Of a stretch of 38,532 nucleotides of DNA, positions 1 to 8,064 are shown piece after piece (the stretch's first letter is position 1; each line of letters begins with the position of its first letter). The DNA lies in the NCBI GenBank assembly GCA_023386155.1, contig JAEWKH010000078.1, positions 1-38,532 on the forward strand. Reading direction: 5' to 3'. Source of the stretch: Pseudomonadota bacterium (GTDB taxonomy: Bacteria > Pseudomonadota > Alphaproteobacteria > Rhizobiales > Beijerinckiaceae). The translations under genes were made by a program, and so were the position numbers. The notes beneath the pieces are model-generated. The model saw only the letters and a list, made by a program, of their open reading frames with translations. It ran no database searches and was not told where the DNA came from.

Positions 1-281
1 ACCCGCCCGGACCATCGCTGCCCCGGACCCACAAACCGTCCTGCTGGAGAAAAACCCCCACGGCCCGCTCACGCAGCGCCGCTCAAGGAGGCGCCCATAT
101 AAACCCTCCAAACCATTTTGCAAGAGAAAACCGATACGTCGCCGACCAGCTCCGGCGACAAGATCGAGTTCACGCGCCATGTTAGGTGATATAGTTATCA
201 TGAGCGGCATTTGCATCGGCTTGCCGTTTCTGGAGATTACTCGATGCATGGTGTATTCCGAGGATTGACCAATAGCGGTTC
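1..281. other. Upstream interval before fixL, no recognised gene
   Basis: No gene is recognised here. One + strand frame stays open from the window edge to a TGA ending near 268 without a convincing start, so the tail of an upstream gene cannot be excluded, but its translation resembles nothing I know. No FNR/FixK box of the form TTGAT-N4-ATCAA was found. The fixL promoter presumably lies in the last 150 bases, but I could not pick credible -35 and -10 elements. Confidence 0.4.
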
Positions 282-1859
282 ATGGCCGGTGGTCGGTATG
301 CTCTGGCTCACAGAGAGGTGGTAGTGTCACAGACGGGTTCCAAAGCCGACCAGTCCTGCAGTCACGATAGGACGGCCGGGCTTCTCATCGAGGCGGTTAC
401 GGATACCGCGTTCATCATGCTCGATTCCAATGGGCATATCGCGAGTTGGAGCCGGGGTGCCGAGCATATTCATGGCTGGAGCAGCCAAGAGGCGCTCGGC
501 CGTTCCGCCGCTATTCTGTATATGCCGGACAGCAACCCCGATATCCTGAGCCAGGAAATTCGGGCGACCCGGGAGACCGGGCGCCACGAGGCTCAAGGCC
601 TCCGGATGCGCAGGAATGGCTCGGCCTTCATGGCACGGGTCATGATGACAGTGATAGGTGAGAAGGATGCCGGAGGAGACGGCATTGCCATGGTCACGAG
701 GGACATCACCGAATGGGTGATGGCCGAGGAAGCGCTGAGAACGCGCGAAGCCCACCTGCGGTCGATCCTGGAGACCGTTCCGGATGCCATGGTGGTGATC
801 GACGAGCAGGCGCTTATTCAGTCCTTCAGCGCGACGGCCGTGCGTCTCTTCGGGTACCAGCCGGGCGAGGTGATCGGAGAGAATGTCAAGATACTCATGC
901 CGCCGCCTTACCGAGAGCAGCATGACGGCTACATGATGCGCTATCTTACCACCGGCGAGAGACGTATCATCGGCGTCGGGCGCGTGGTCGTCGGGCAACG
1001 CAAGGACGGCTCCACCTTCCCGATGGAGCTGGCGGTCGGAGAGATGCATTCCGGGGGCATCCGGTACTTCACGGGCTTCATCCGGGATCTGACGGAGCGG
1101 CAAAAGACCGAAACACGTCTGCAGGAGCTCCAATCCGAACTCGTTCACATGTCGCGCTTCACCGCATTGGGTGAAATGGCTTCGACGCTTGCTCACGAGA
1201 TCAACCAGCCGCTCACTGCCATTACCAATTATCTCAAGGGCTGCCGGAGAATTCTGGAGCGGATGGAGGGCGATACGGTCCCTATGCTCCGGGATGCGGT
1301 CAACGAGGCGGGCGAACAGGCGCTTCGGGCAGGGCAGGTGATCCGTCATTTGCGTGAGTTCGTGGCCCGAGGCGAGAGCGAGCGGCATATCGAGAATCTG
1401 CCAAAGCTTATCGAAGAAGCGAGCGCTCTTTCGCTCGTGGGAGCGAAGGAGCAGGGGGTCCGGGTCATTTTCGACTTCGACCCGAGCGCCCCCTTCGTCC
1501 TTGCCGACCGCATCCAGATCCAGCAGGTCCTGCTGAACCTGATACGCAACGCGATTGAAGCCATGCAGGAGACATCCCGCCGGGAACTCAGGGTCGCTAC
1601 CCGTTCAGGGGACGAGGGATTTGTCGAATTGAGCGTAACAGATACCGGACCGGGACTCGCACCGGAAGTTGCCGCCCAGCTTTTTCAGCCCTTCGTCACC
1701 ACCAAGAAGCATGGAATGGGCGTCGGCCTGTCGATTTGCCGCACGATCGTCGAAGCGCATGGCGGGAAGATTTGGGCCGAGTCCAAGCAGGGCGAAGGAA
1801 CCGCGTTTCGTTTCACATTGAGAACCGTTGGACGAGAGGAAATGGCGCATGCAGAGTGA
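282..1859 (+). CDS. fixL: Oxygen-sensing PAS histidine kinase FixL
   Basis: Haem-based O2 sensor kinase that phosphorylates FixJ when oxygen falls. There are two PAS domains (about 30-145 and 155-275). The second is the FixL haem PAS: proximal His in REQHDGY (H214) and the distal-side Arg in GVGR (R234), 20 residues apart as in Bradyrhizobium FixL H200/R220. A HisKA domain has H305 in STLAHEINQP. The ATPase domain shows an N-box (LLNLIRNAIEAM), a G1 box (DTGPGL, about 454-459) and a G2 box (GMGVGLS). No membrane segments are visible, so it should be soluble. The ATG at 282 has a weak ribosome site. A GTG at 324 preceded by AGAGAGG is an attractive alternative that removes 14 residues. fixJ starts inside its 3' end. 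Family assignment is firm; the start is not. Confidence 0.95.
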   Translation: MAGGRYALAHREVVVSQTGSKADQSCSHDRTAGLLIEAVTDTAFIMLDSNGHIASWSRGAEHIHGWSSQEALGRSAAILYMPDSNPDILSQEIRATRETGRHEAQGLRMRRNGSAFMARVMMTVIGEKDAGGDGIAMVTRDITEWVMAEEALRTREAHLRSILETVPDAMVVIDEQALIQSFSATAVRLFGYQPGEVIGENVKILMPPPYREQHDGYMMRYLTTGERRIIGVGRVVVGQRKDGSTFPMELAVGEMHSGGIRYFTGFIRDLTERQKTETRLQELQSELVHMSRFTALGEMASTLAHEINQPLTAITNYLKGCRRILERMEGDTVPMLRDAVNEAGEQALRAGQVIRHLREFVARGESERHIENLPKLIEEASALSLVGAKEQGVRVIFDFDPSAPFVLADRIQIQQVLLNLIRNAIEAMQETSRRELRVATRSGDEGFVELSVTDTGPGLAPEVAAQLFQPFVTTKKHGMGVGLSICRTIVEAHGGKIWAESKQGEGTAFRFTLRTVGREEMAHAE

Positions 1860-2460
1860 TATGGCCGTGCATGTGGTTGATGACGACGTAGCCGTTCGGA
1901 AATCGTTGGCGTTTCTGCTCGCCTCGGAAGGACTTCCGGTGCGTCTGCACGAGACCGCCTCGTCCTTTCTCGATGACGCTTCGAATGTAGAATCAGGATG
2001 CATCGTCACGGATGTGCGCATGCCCGGCATTGACGGCATCGAGCTGATTCGCCGTCTGAGGGCACGGGGCATTGCGCTTCCGGTCATCGTCATGACCGGT
2101 CACGCGGATGTGCCCATGGCCGTCGAAGCCATGAAGGAGGGAGCCGTCGACTTCCTTGAAAAGCCGTTTGGCGACGAGGCGTTCCTGGGGGCTGTTCGCT
2201 CCGCCCTGGACCGCCAGGAGAAGAACAGCCAGCAGGGAACTCAGATCGCGGAAATTCAGGGCCGCTTTGAGGCCTTGTCCGAACGGGAGCGGCAAGTTCT
2301 CGACGGGCTCGTTGCCGGCAAGGCCAACAAGGTGATCGCGTACGATCTCGGAATCAGCCCCCGCACAGTCGAAATCTACCGGGCAAACGTGATGGCGAAG
2401 ATGCAGGCCAAGAGTCTATCGGAGCTTGTCCGGCTCGCCCTCCTGATCGAGACGAAATAG
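1849..2460 (+). CDS. fixJ: Response regulator FixJ
   Basis: Two-domain transcription activator phosphorylated by FixL and expected to switch on fixK. The N-terminal receiver has the acidic pocket VVDDD and the phospho-acceptor Asp in IVTDVRMPG. The Lys of EKPFGDEAF completes the active site. The C-terminal LuxR/GerE helix-turn-helix runs from LSERERQVL through ISPRTVEIYRANVM. Starting at the ATG at 1849 gives 203 residues, matching the usual FixJ length of about 204. A GAGAGGAAA ribosome site sits upstream, and the gene overlaps the fixL end by 11 bases, implying translational coupling. An upstream in-frame ATG at 1828 and a downstream one at 1861 are less likely. Confidence 0.95.
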   Translation: MQSDMAVHVVDDDVAVRKSLAFLLASEGLPVRLHETASSFLDDASNVESGCIVTDVRMPGIDGIELIRRLRARGIALPVIVMTGHADVPMAVEAMKEGAVDFLEKPFGDEAFLGAVRSALDRQEKNSQQGTQIAEIQGRFEALSERERQVLDGLVAGKANKVIAYDLGISPRTVEIYRANVMAKMQAKSLSELVRLALLIETK

Positions 2461-2466
2461 CCCTTA

Positions 2467-2478
2467 AGGAATATTCCT
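2467..2478. promoter_or_regulatory. 12-bp perfect palindrome after fixJ
   Basis: AGGAATATTCCT is a perfect palindrome a few bases after the fixJ stop and upstream of the single-domain receiver gene. There is no following T-run, so it is not a typical terminator. It could be an operator for the receiver gene. Function is inferred only from position and symmetry. Confidence 0.3.
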
Positions 2479-2552
2479 GAGTAGGGCAGCAAACCGCTTT
2501 GTGCATAATCCGCAATGCTGGCCGGTACGTTCGCGTTCGGTCAGGGTCGAGG

Positions 2553-2939
2553 ATGGCACGGGCTTTTTGGATGTCTCAGCTCACGGGACCGGTTATCGTC
2601 GTGGATGACGACGATGCGGTCAGAAACTCATTGAAGTTCGCCCTGGAGCTCGAGGGGCTGACCGTGCGCCTGTTCAAGGATGGCGCCGAGCTTCTTGCGG
2701 CGCAGGACCTGCCGCAGGATGGATGCTTCGTCATCGACTACAATATGCCAGGCATGACGGGAATCGAGCTGGTCGGCAAACTCCGGCAGCGCCGGATCGA
2801 CAGCCCCGCGATCCTCATCGCGTCCCAGGTCAGCGATGACCTCCACAGTCGCGCAGCCCGCTCGGGCTTCCGGATCGTCCTTGAGAAGCCGCTGCACGAC
2901 AGCGAATTGCTCGACAGCATTCACGCGGCTCTTGCTTAA
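2553..2939 (+). CDS. Single-domain response regulator (receiver only)
   Basis: A stand-alone CheY-like receiver without an output domain. It shows the acidic cluster VVDDDDAV, a phospho-acceptor Asp in FVIDYNMPG, and the conserved Lys in EKPLHDSELL near the C-terminus. It follows fixJ in the same direction with a gap of about 90 bases, so it may be co-expressed and may compete for, or drain, phosphate from FixL. That role is inference. Start choice is unclear: ATG 2553 (128 residues, AGGGTCGAGG close upstream) or ATG 2571 (MSQLTGPV). An upstream frame opens at 2499 but its extra residues look non-coding. The sequence is closest to FixJ-type receivers. Confidence 0.8.
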   Translation: MARAFWMSQLTGPVIVVDDDDAVRNSLKFALELEGLTVRLFKDGAELLAAQDLPQDGCFVIDYNMPGMTGIELVGKLRQRRIDSPAILIASQVSDDLHSRAARSGFRIVLEKPLHDSELLDSIHAALA

Positions 2940-3019
2940 CGTTTCCTGAGGACATAGCTGTCGGTTCGGTAGCATTGGATGCCGAACTACCCCATTACCT
3001 GCTTCTCTTCAAACCATTC

Positions 3020-3050
3020 TGCCCTGCCGCTTCTGGAACGACAGGGCAGG
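3020..3050. terminator. Hairpin downstream of the receiver gene
   Basis: CTGCCCTG (3020-3027) pairs with CAGGGCAG (3043-3050) across a 15-base loop. It lies about 80 bases after the receiver stop and could end the fixLJ transcript. No T-run follows, so it would be a weak factor-independent terminator. A separate perfect palindrome, CTCCAATTGGAG, sits at 3061-3072. Confidence 0.3.
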
Positions 3051-3093
3051 AGGAATAAGTCTCCAATTGGAGAAGAGAACAGAGACCGGCGCT

Positions 3094-3144
3094 AGCGCAT
3101 CGCGCGAAAAAGTGGATCCGGTTTTTCGCACTCAACGATGCGCT
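3094..3144. repeat. REP-like palindromic element 1
   Basis: AGCGCATCG (3094-3102) pairs with CGATGCGCT (3136-3144). Inside, GCGAAAAA pairs with TTTTTCGC around the loop GTGGATCCGG. The pattern of a GATGCGC outer stem with an AAAAGTGG-type core resembles dispersed palindromic elements I recall from Hyphomicrobiales intergenic regions. No second full copy was found in this window apart from the related neighbour at 3156-3207. Confidence 0.55.
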
Positions 3145-3155
3145 CTTAAAGAGTG

Positions 3156-3207
3156 GAGCATCGGATCCGATCCCAAAAGTGCAAGTCCACTTTTGGGTCC
3201 GATGCTC
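3156..3207. repeat. REP-like palindromic element 2
   Basis: GAGCATCGGA (3156-3165) plus CCCAAAAGTG (3172-3181) pairs with CACTTTTGGG (3188-3197) plus TCCGATGCTC (3198-3207). This is a 20-bp stem with a 6-base bulge (TCCGAT) and a 6-base loop. It ends 10 bases beyond the stop of fixK, whose gene reads toward it, so besides being a dispersed repeat it could serve as the fixK 3' hairpin. It shares the AAAAGTG core with the adjacent element. Confidence 0.6.
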
Positions 3208-3217
3208 TAGGATCTCC

Positions 3218-3904
3218 CTATCCGTTCAAACGCTCGAGCGCAGCCCTGTTGCTCAGGACGACATGGCGGGCTGACGGAAGCTCGATGATGCCCTGCCGTT
3301 CGAGCTGCGTGAAGGAACGCGAGACGGTCTCGATCGTCAATCCGAGATGGTCTGCGATGTCCGTGCGCGACATGGGAAGATCCAGGGCATCGTCATCGGC
3401 CGTGCGCTCGGCCATCTCAAGAAGAAAGGTTGCAATCTTCTCGAGAGCCGATTTACGGCCGAGAAGAAGCATGTGGTTCTGGGCCCGGACCAGGGAGCGC
3501 ATCATTCCCATCGTCATGTCCTGGGCAAGCTGAGTGTCGTTGCCGGTCAGGGAGGCGAGGTGGGTGCGGCGATAGGCGACAACCACACAATCGCCAACGG
3601 ATTCTGCGCAGAACCGGTACTCCTCCCCGGCCTCGATGCCGAAGATATCTCCTGCCAGATGAAAGGCGTCGATCTGGCGACGTCCGTCGCTCAGAAGCTT
3701 CGAAGTGCGCACCACGCCCGAGAGAACCTTGTAGACGAACGCGGCTCTTTCTCCCTCGGAGAAGATTTCCTCGTCCTTGGCGAAGGTCTGGACCGAACCG
3801 ACGCTCGGGGTTCCCGCATCCACAGTCTTGCGGAGCGGGGGGACTTCCATCTTGAATAGGGGAAGGGCCGAAGAAGGGGCTTTGGTAAGGAGCGCAGTGT
3901 GCAT
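3218..3904 (-). CDS. fixK: CRP/FNR-family regulator FixK
   Basis: DNA-binding activator expected to bind TTGAT-N4-ATCAA boxes upstream of the cco genes. The cyclic-nucleotide-binding-like fold spans about 35-150 and the helix-turn-helix about 178-205. Recognition-helix residues E192, S195 and R196 (ETVSR) match the FNR/FixK class that reads TTGAT. The N-terminus has no cysteine cluster, so it should not carry an FNR-type iron-sulfur centre. That makes it FixK-like, with oxygen sensed upstream by FixL. Two cysteines occur at about 99 and 106. The ATG at 3904 is used; an ATG at 3850 would remove 18 poorly conserved residues. The upstream region holds a candidate FixJ site and a second dyad. Confidence 0.9.
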   Translation of the reverse strand: MHTALLTKAPSSALPLFKMEVPPLRKTVDAGTPSVGSVQTFAKDEEIFSEGERAAFVYKVLSGVVRTSKLLSDGRRQIDAFHLAGDIFGIEAGEEYRFCAESVGDCVVVAYRRTHLASLTGNDTQLAQDMTMGMMRSLVRAQNHMLLLGRKSALEKIATFLLEMAERTADDDALDLPMSRTDIADHLGLTIETVSRSFTQLERQGIIELPSARHVVLSNRAALERLNG

Positions 3905-3920
3905 CGAACCCTCGCGAACT

Positions 3921-3943
3921 CATGGACGTGACGTTAGTCCATG
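3921..3943. promoter_or_regulatory. Inverted repeat in the fixK leader
   Basis: CATGGAC (3921-3927) and GTCCATG (3937-3943) are perfect arms around a 9-base spacer, extendable to 10 bp with one mismatch. It lies 17-39 bases before the fixK ATG, so it is either a 5' leader hairpin or an operator for repression. It does not match a FixK box. Confidence 0.35.
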
Positions 3944-3982
3944 GGTACCGCCGCAAAGGCTGGGCTAAAATTCAGGTCTGAT

Positions 3983-4004
3983 ACCTAAGGGGTTTTCCTT
4001 AGGT
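3983..4004. promoter_or_regulatory. Candidate FixJ binding site upstream of fixK
   Basis: ACCTAAGG (3983-3990) and CCTTAGGT (3997-4004) are perfect 8-bp arms with a 6-base spacer. The centre is about 90 bp upstream of the fixK ATG. If FixJ binds around -55 to -60, as in known fixK promoters, the leader would be about 30 bases. The TTAGG/CCTAA arms resemble FixJ targets as I recall them. The alternative is a weak 3' hairpin for the preceding copper-transporter gene; no T-run follows on the - strand. Confidence 0.45.
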
Positions 4005-4040
4005 CGCCTTTCAAAGCCCGGATGGAACGCAGGGCCGATC

Positions 4041-5156
4041 CTATGCAAAGGCATTGGCCGCGAGAGCTCCCAGGATCGCTCCCGCCAGAAGAGTGGCGTC
4101 GTGGCAGCCCAGGAGCCATCGCGAGACCGGCCCGCCTCTGTGAATCCAGAGTGTCGTGCCGAGCATGACCAGCGACCAGCCGGCTCCCGCCAGGGCCGCC
4201 GCAGCCGAAAACCCGCCTGCGGTCGCGGAAAGCATGAAGGCCGCGGCTCCGCCACCCAGCAGGAGGCCTCCGAGGGCGGACAAGGGGGCCGGAGCGGGGA
4301 CGCGCGGAAGAATGGCCAGGATGAGCGAGGGAGCGTACATGGCCATGACATGCCATGCCACGGCGCCTATGGCAGCTTCCGATGGCGCGCAGCCGATAAC
4401 GGCAATGGGGGTCGCTCCCATCAGGGCCGTCATGATGAACCATCCGGACGCCCCCAGGATGGTCGGCAGCAATAGGGAACGCCAACCCGGTGATGCAATC
4501 GTCCCTGCCTCCTGCGCCCGGTGCCTCCGATAGGGGAGCGACGCAGTTGCCAGGAGCGAGGCCACATGAGCCAGCGCCGCTGCCGCGGCAGTACCCGCAA
4601 AGCTCCCTGGAGACGCCAATGTCTCTGCGAAACTGGCAACGGTTGGAGCGATCAGGCCCGCCACCGTGGCTGCGCCGAAGACGATCAGGACGGCTCCGCT
4701 CCCCCTGCCGCCGATCGGCACTGCGGCATGGCGATAGAACAGGCTGAAGCCGCCCGCGATCCCGAGCCAGAAAGCGCCGAGCACAAGGGCGCCGAAATGC
4801 ATCGACACAAGAGCCCAGACGAGGACGAGACCTCCGGCGACGCCCAGGCTCGCGCCGAGGGAGAAGGCCGCGCGCCGGCCGAAGGAATCGAGCAGGAGGG
4901 AGGCCGGAAGGCTCGCGAGAGCCGCCCCGACGTAGAAGGCCGCATAGGGCAGGGTGGCCCAAACCCGGCTCGGCGCGAGCGACAGCCCCGCGAGGGGCAG
5001 GATGCTGAGGCTCAGAACCTGGGCGAGCACGGAGAACGCAAAGCCCACCGCCAGCAGTGCCGTTTCGCGGTGGTCCGCGGCCTTATCGGCCAGTGCGCCC
5101 GGCTCACAGATGCATTCGAGCTGCCCGGCCCGGGGCATCGCCGTCACAGAGGTCAT
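4041..5156 (-). CDS. ccoA: MFS-type copper importer, CcoA-like
   Basis: Major facilitator protein of 371 residues with about 12 hydrophobic segments and a conserved DSFGRRAAF loop after segment 2. It carries M242xxxM246 (MTALM) and H269xxxM273 (HVMAM) in neighbouring helices. These are the copper-binding motifs I know for Rhodobacter capsulatus CcoA, the copper importer needed to build cbb3 oxidase. An N-terminal pair, C15-I-C17, is an additional possible metal site. It is the last gene of the ccoGHIS unit: its ATG overlaps the ccoS stop (ATGA), so it is translationally coupled. Context and motifs agree. The substrate is inferred, not shown; another small-molecule MFS role cannot be excluded. 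Confidence 0.8.
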   Translation of the reverse strand: MTSVTAMPRAGQLECICEPGALADKAADHRETALLAVGFAFSVLAQVLSLSILPLAGLSLAPSRVWATLPYAAFYVGAALASLPASLLLDSFGRRAAFSLGASLGVAGGLVLVWALVSMHFGALVLGAFWLGIAGGFSLFYRHAAVPIGGRGSGAVLIVFGAATVAGLIAPTVASFAETLASPGSFAGTAAAAALAHVASLLATASLPYRRHRAQEAGTIASPGWRSLLLPTILGASGWFIMTALMGATPIAVIGCAPSEAAIGAVAWHVMAMYAPSLILAILPRVPAPAPLSALGGLLLGGGAAAFMLSATAGGFSAAAALAGAGWSLVMLGTTLWIHRGGPVSRWLLGCHDATLLAGAILGALAANAFA

Positions 5157-5302
5157 TTCTGGACATCGTCATCGGAAAGAACGCGCACGGCCGCACCCAG
5201 GACATCGTCGTATTGACCATTCTTCAATGACCACAGGAAGGCTGCGAGGCCTGTCAGCCCGAGCAGGAGAGCCGTTGGGACGAGATAGATCAGGACTTCC
5301 AT
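5153..5302 (-). CDS. ccoS: cbb3 oxidase maturation protein CcoS
   Basis: A 49-residue membrane protein too short for most gene callers. Translation gives one hydrophobic helix (about 4-24) followed by FLWSLKNGQYDD, the hallmark of CcoS, then an acidic tail ending DDDVQK. CcoS is required to insert haem and copper into the cbb3 catalytic subunit. It starts 3 bases after the ccoI stop and its TGA overlaps the ATG of the downstream MFS gene. Identity rests on the NGQYDD motif and the conserved position after ccoI. Confidence 0.93.
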   Translation of the reverse strand: MEVLIYLVPTALLLGLTGLAAFLWSLKNGQYDDVLGAAVRVLSDDDVQK

Positions 5303-5305
5303 TGG

Positions 5306-7543
5306 TCAGGCTCCTTGTGCGGCCGGAACGGCATGGGAACGTATCGCGTCCGCTTGAGGAGCAGGGACGCGCCCGCGGGCCCGGAGGGCATTGAGCGTCA
5401 CGATGGTCGAGGAACCGGACATGGCGAGGGCCGCGACCAGGGGCGTGACATAGCCGAGGAAGGCCAGAGGCACCGCAACCAGGTTGTAGATGAGGGCGAT
5501 GCCCAGGTTCTGACGCATGAGGCTGTGCGCACGGCGGGAGATATCGATCGTTTCCAGCACGGGCCTCAGCCTTTCGCCGAGGAAGACCGCGTCAGCCTGG
5601 GCCTGGGTCAGATCGGCGGCGCTGATCGGCGACAGCGAGACATGGGCGGCAGCCAGGGCCGGCGCATCGTTGAGGCCGTCACCGACCATCAGAACCTTGC
5701 AGCCGGCGGCTTTGAGAACCGCGAGCGCCTCGATCTTGTCAGCCGGCTTGCAGCCGCCTCGCCACGTTTCGATTCCGAGCGCCGCCGCGATGGGAGCCAC
5801 GGCCTCCGGCCGATCGCCCGACAGGATACGACAGTCGAACCCACGCTGGCGCAGCCCCCGCACGGTATCGATGGCATCCGGGCGAAGCGCCTGACGCACC
5901 AGCAGGATAGCCTTTTCACCACCCCATGAGAAGGCAATCACCGAGGCAACCGGGTCGCTCGAGGTCGCCTTGTCTACGAGACCTTCAGCGCCGCAGAAGG
6001 CGGAACTGCCGAGACGCATCTCCCGTCCGTCGACAACCGCCCGAACCCCTTGACCGGGCTCCTCGACGACATCTTCATAGGTGCGCCGATCGTGAGCCAT
6101 CCGGGCCACAGCGGCTGCGAGCGGATGATGGCTCGAGAGAGCCAGGCGGCTTGCCGCTTCCCGGAGGCGGGGCTCGAGATCGCCGGCATTGACCACGCTC
6201 ATGGTGGGCAGGGTGAGGGTGCCGGTCTTGTCGAAGACGATGGTATCGACTTTCGCCAGCCGCTCGAAAGCATCGCCGGCATTGAGGAATACGCCTGCGC
6301 GAAAGAGGGCGCCGGAGGCGACTACCTGGACGACCGGCACGGCGAGCGCGAGGGCGCAGGGACAGGTGATGATGAGGACCGCGATGGCGGTGATCAGGGC
6401 GTCGTGCATCGATGAGCCGGACGCGATCCAGGCCAGCGCCGTGACGGCGGCTGCCGTGTGCACGACCGGAGCGTAGACTTTCGCCACCCGGTCGGCCAGC
6501 TGCACATAGCGCGACTTCGCGGCCGCCGCATTCTCCAGCAGCCGCTCGACCTCGTCGAGGAGCGTGCCTTTGCCCGCGGCGGTCACACGCACGGTCAGGG
6601 TGCCGTTGTAGTTCAGGCTTCCCGCATAGATCTGGCTTTCCGCCTTGACCGCACGGTGAGCGGTCTCGCCGGTGACGAGGCTCTCATCGACCTCCGAAGA
6701 GCCGGAGATGACGACGCCATCGACGGCAATCCGCTCCCCCGGACGAACGAGGACACGGTCACCGGCTTTCAGGGCGGCCGTCGGCAGCAGGACGACCTCG
6801 CCGTTATCCTCGATGCGGTGAGCGACTTCGGCCCGAAAAGAGGCAAGATTGCTCGCCACCGCGCGGGTTTTGCGACGCATCGCCTGATCGAGGTAGCGGC
6901 CGCAAAGCAGGAAGAAGAGCAGCATGACCACCGAGTCGAAATAGGTATGCTCGGCGGAATTGATCGTCTCGTACACCGAAACGGTCAGAGCCAGCAGGAT
7001 TCCAATGACGATCGGCACGTCCATGTTGGTGCGACGGTTCCGCAGCGCGCCCATGGCACTCTGGAAGAACGGCTGGCCGGCATAGGCCACGGCCGGCAGG
7101 GCAATAAGGGCTGCAAGCCAATGAAAGAAGTCGCGGGTTTCCGGCGTGATGTCCGTGACGTTGCCCGACCAGACGGAGACGGCCAGCAGCATGATGTTCA
7201 TGGAGGCGAAGCCAGCGACCGCGAGACATTTGAGGAGCCATTGGGCACGGCGGGTCTCCTCTTCCTCCACGAGCTTGGACTGGAAGGGGTGCGCTCTGTA
7301 GCCCAGCCGCTGCAACTCCTCCACGACCGTTGCGGGTGAGAGTTCTCCATCGCGCCACTCGACGGCGAGACGATGATTGGTGTAGTTCAGCCGCGCATCC
7401 AAAATGCCGGGCAGCCGGCCCAAGCCGTCCTCGATCTCGTCGATGCAGGCCGCGCAGTCGATCCCCTCGATGGCAAGGTCGAGATGAGCCGTGCCATCAT
7501 CCTGGTGTCTGACATAGATGGAGAGGTCGAGCGCTTCACCCAT
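5306..7543 (-). CDS. ccoI: Copper-translocating P1B-type ATPase CcoI
   Basis: Membrane copper pump supplying the cbb3 oxidase CuB centre. One N-terminal heavy-metal domain has C30-A-A-C33. There are eight predicted membrane segments, the intramembrane CPC motif (C394-P395-C396), the actuator TGE (291-293), the phosphorylation site D438 in DKTGTLT, the nucleotide-domain SHHPLA and the hinge GDGLNDAP. The length of 745 is normal for FixI/CcoI (CtpA/CopA2 class). It lies 13 bases after ccoH with AAGGAAA as ribosome site. Context distinguishes it from the detoxifying CopA. Confidence 0.95.
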   Translation of the reverse strand: MGEALDLSIYVRHQDDGTAHLDLAIEGIDCAACIDEIEDGLGRLPGILDARLNYTNHRLAVEWRDGELSPATVVEELQRLGYRAHPFQSKLVEEEETRRAQWLLKCLAVAGFASMNIMLLAVSVWSGNVTDITPETRDFFHWLAALIALPAVAYAGQPFFQSAMGALRNRRTNMDVPIVIGILLALTVSVYETINSAEHTYFDSVVMLLFFLLCGRYLDQAMRRKTRAVASNLASFRAEVAHRIEDNGEVVLLPTAALKAGDRVLVRPGERIAVDGVVISGSSEVDESLVTGETAHRAVKAESQIYAGSLNYNGTLTVRVTAAGKGTLLDEVERLLENAAAAKSRYVQLADRVAKVYAPVVHTAAAVTALAWIASGSSMHDALITAIAVLIITCPCALALAVPVVQVVASGALFRAGVFLNAGDAFERLAKVDTIVFDKTGTLTLPTMSVVNAGDLEPRLREAASRLALSSHHPLAAAVARMAHDRRTYEDVVEEPGQGVRAVVDGREMRLGSSAFCGAEGLVDKATSSDPVASVIAFSWGGEKAILLVRQALRPDAIDTVRGLRQRGFDCRILSGDRPEAVAPIAAALGIETWRGGCKPADKIEALAVLKAAGCKVLMVGDGLNDAPALAAAHVSLSPISAADLTQAQADAVFLGERLRPVLETIDISRRAHSLMRQNLGIALIYNLVAVPLAFLGYVTPLVAALAMSGSSTIVTLNALRARGRVPAPQADAIRSHAVPAAQGA

Positions 7544-7556
7544 AGCGATGGTTTCC

Positions 7557-8054
7557 TTACAGAGAGATGCGGCTCTTCGAGCGGAAGAGGATTTCCGCGT
7601 CCCGCTTCAGATCGATGACCAGATCCCATTGACCTTCCGGTATGGGAGAGAGGCTCCTGAACTGGCCCGGGGTCAGCTCGACGAATTCGAGCGGCACGTC
7701 GCGACGCTTGTCGGTAGGATGAGCCAGACGGATCGCAGGGATGAGCCCTGCCAGCAACTGGCCCTGAGCGTCGCGGGCCGTAATGGTGATGCCGGCAGCA
7801 TCGCCGCGCCGAAGGGATGCCTCCACGGCCCAGTGACGCGCATCCTGCGCGTGCGCCGCCGCAATATCGTTCTTGAACAGCTGGCCAGCCCTGTATGCGC
7901 TTTCCGTCTCGACCCCGCTGAAGCTCGAAATGGCGACGCGCACCATATAGAAATTCATGGCGAATATGACGCCGAAGAATGACACGAAATAGATCAGAAC
8001 CGTGCGCCCGGTTATAGGCCGCGGTGATCGTTCTGCAGGATCCGTGCTCGACAT
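7557..8054 (-). CDS. ccoH: cbb3 oxidase assembly protein CcoH (FixH)
   Basis: Small membrane-anchored protein needed for cbb3 assembly or stability. One N-terminal transmembrane helix (about 16-38, VLIYFVSFFGVIFAMNFYMV) is followed by a periplasmic FixH domain with SSFSGVETESAYRAGQ and a C-terminal beta-rich part (QWDLVIDLKRDAEILF). The start at 8054 is chosen because AGGATAG precedes it and the conserved segment follows directly. A frame extension to 8105 would run into the ccoG end. It lies 10 bases after ccoG. Confidence 0.92.
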   Translation of the reverse strand: MSSTDPAERSPRPITGRTVLIYFVSFFGVIFAMNFYMVRVAISSFSGVETESAYRAGQLFKNDIAAAHAQDARHWAVEASLRRGDAAGITITARDAQGQLLAGLIPAIRLAHPTDKRRDVPLEFVELTPGQFRSLSPIPEGQWDLVIDLKRDAEILFRSKSRISL

Positions 8055-8064
8055 GGGTCTATCC

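Noticed and set aside
3153..3533. 126-residue + strand frame opposite fixK
   Set aside because: It begins inside the palindromic repeat and runs antisense to the fixK helix-turn-helix region.
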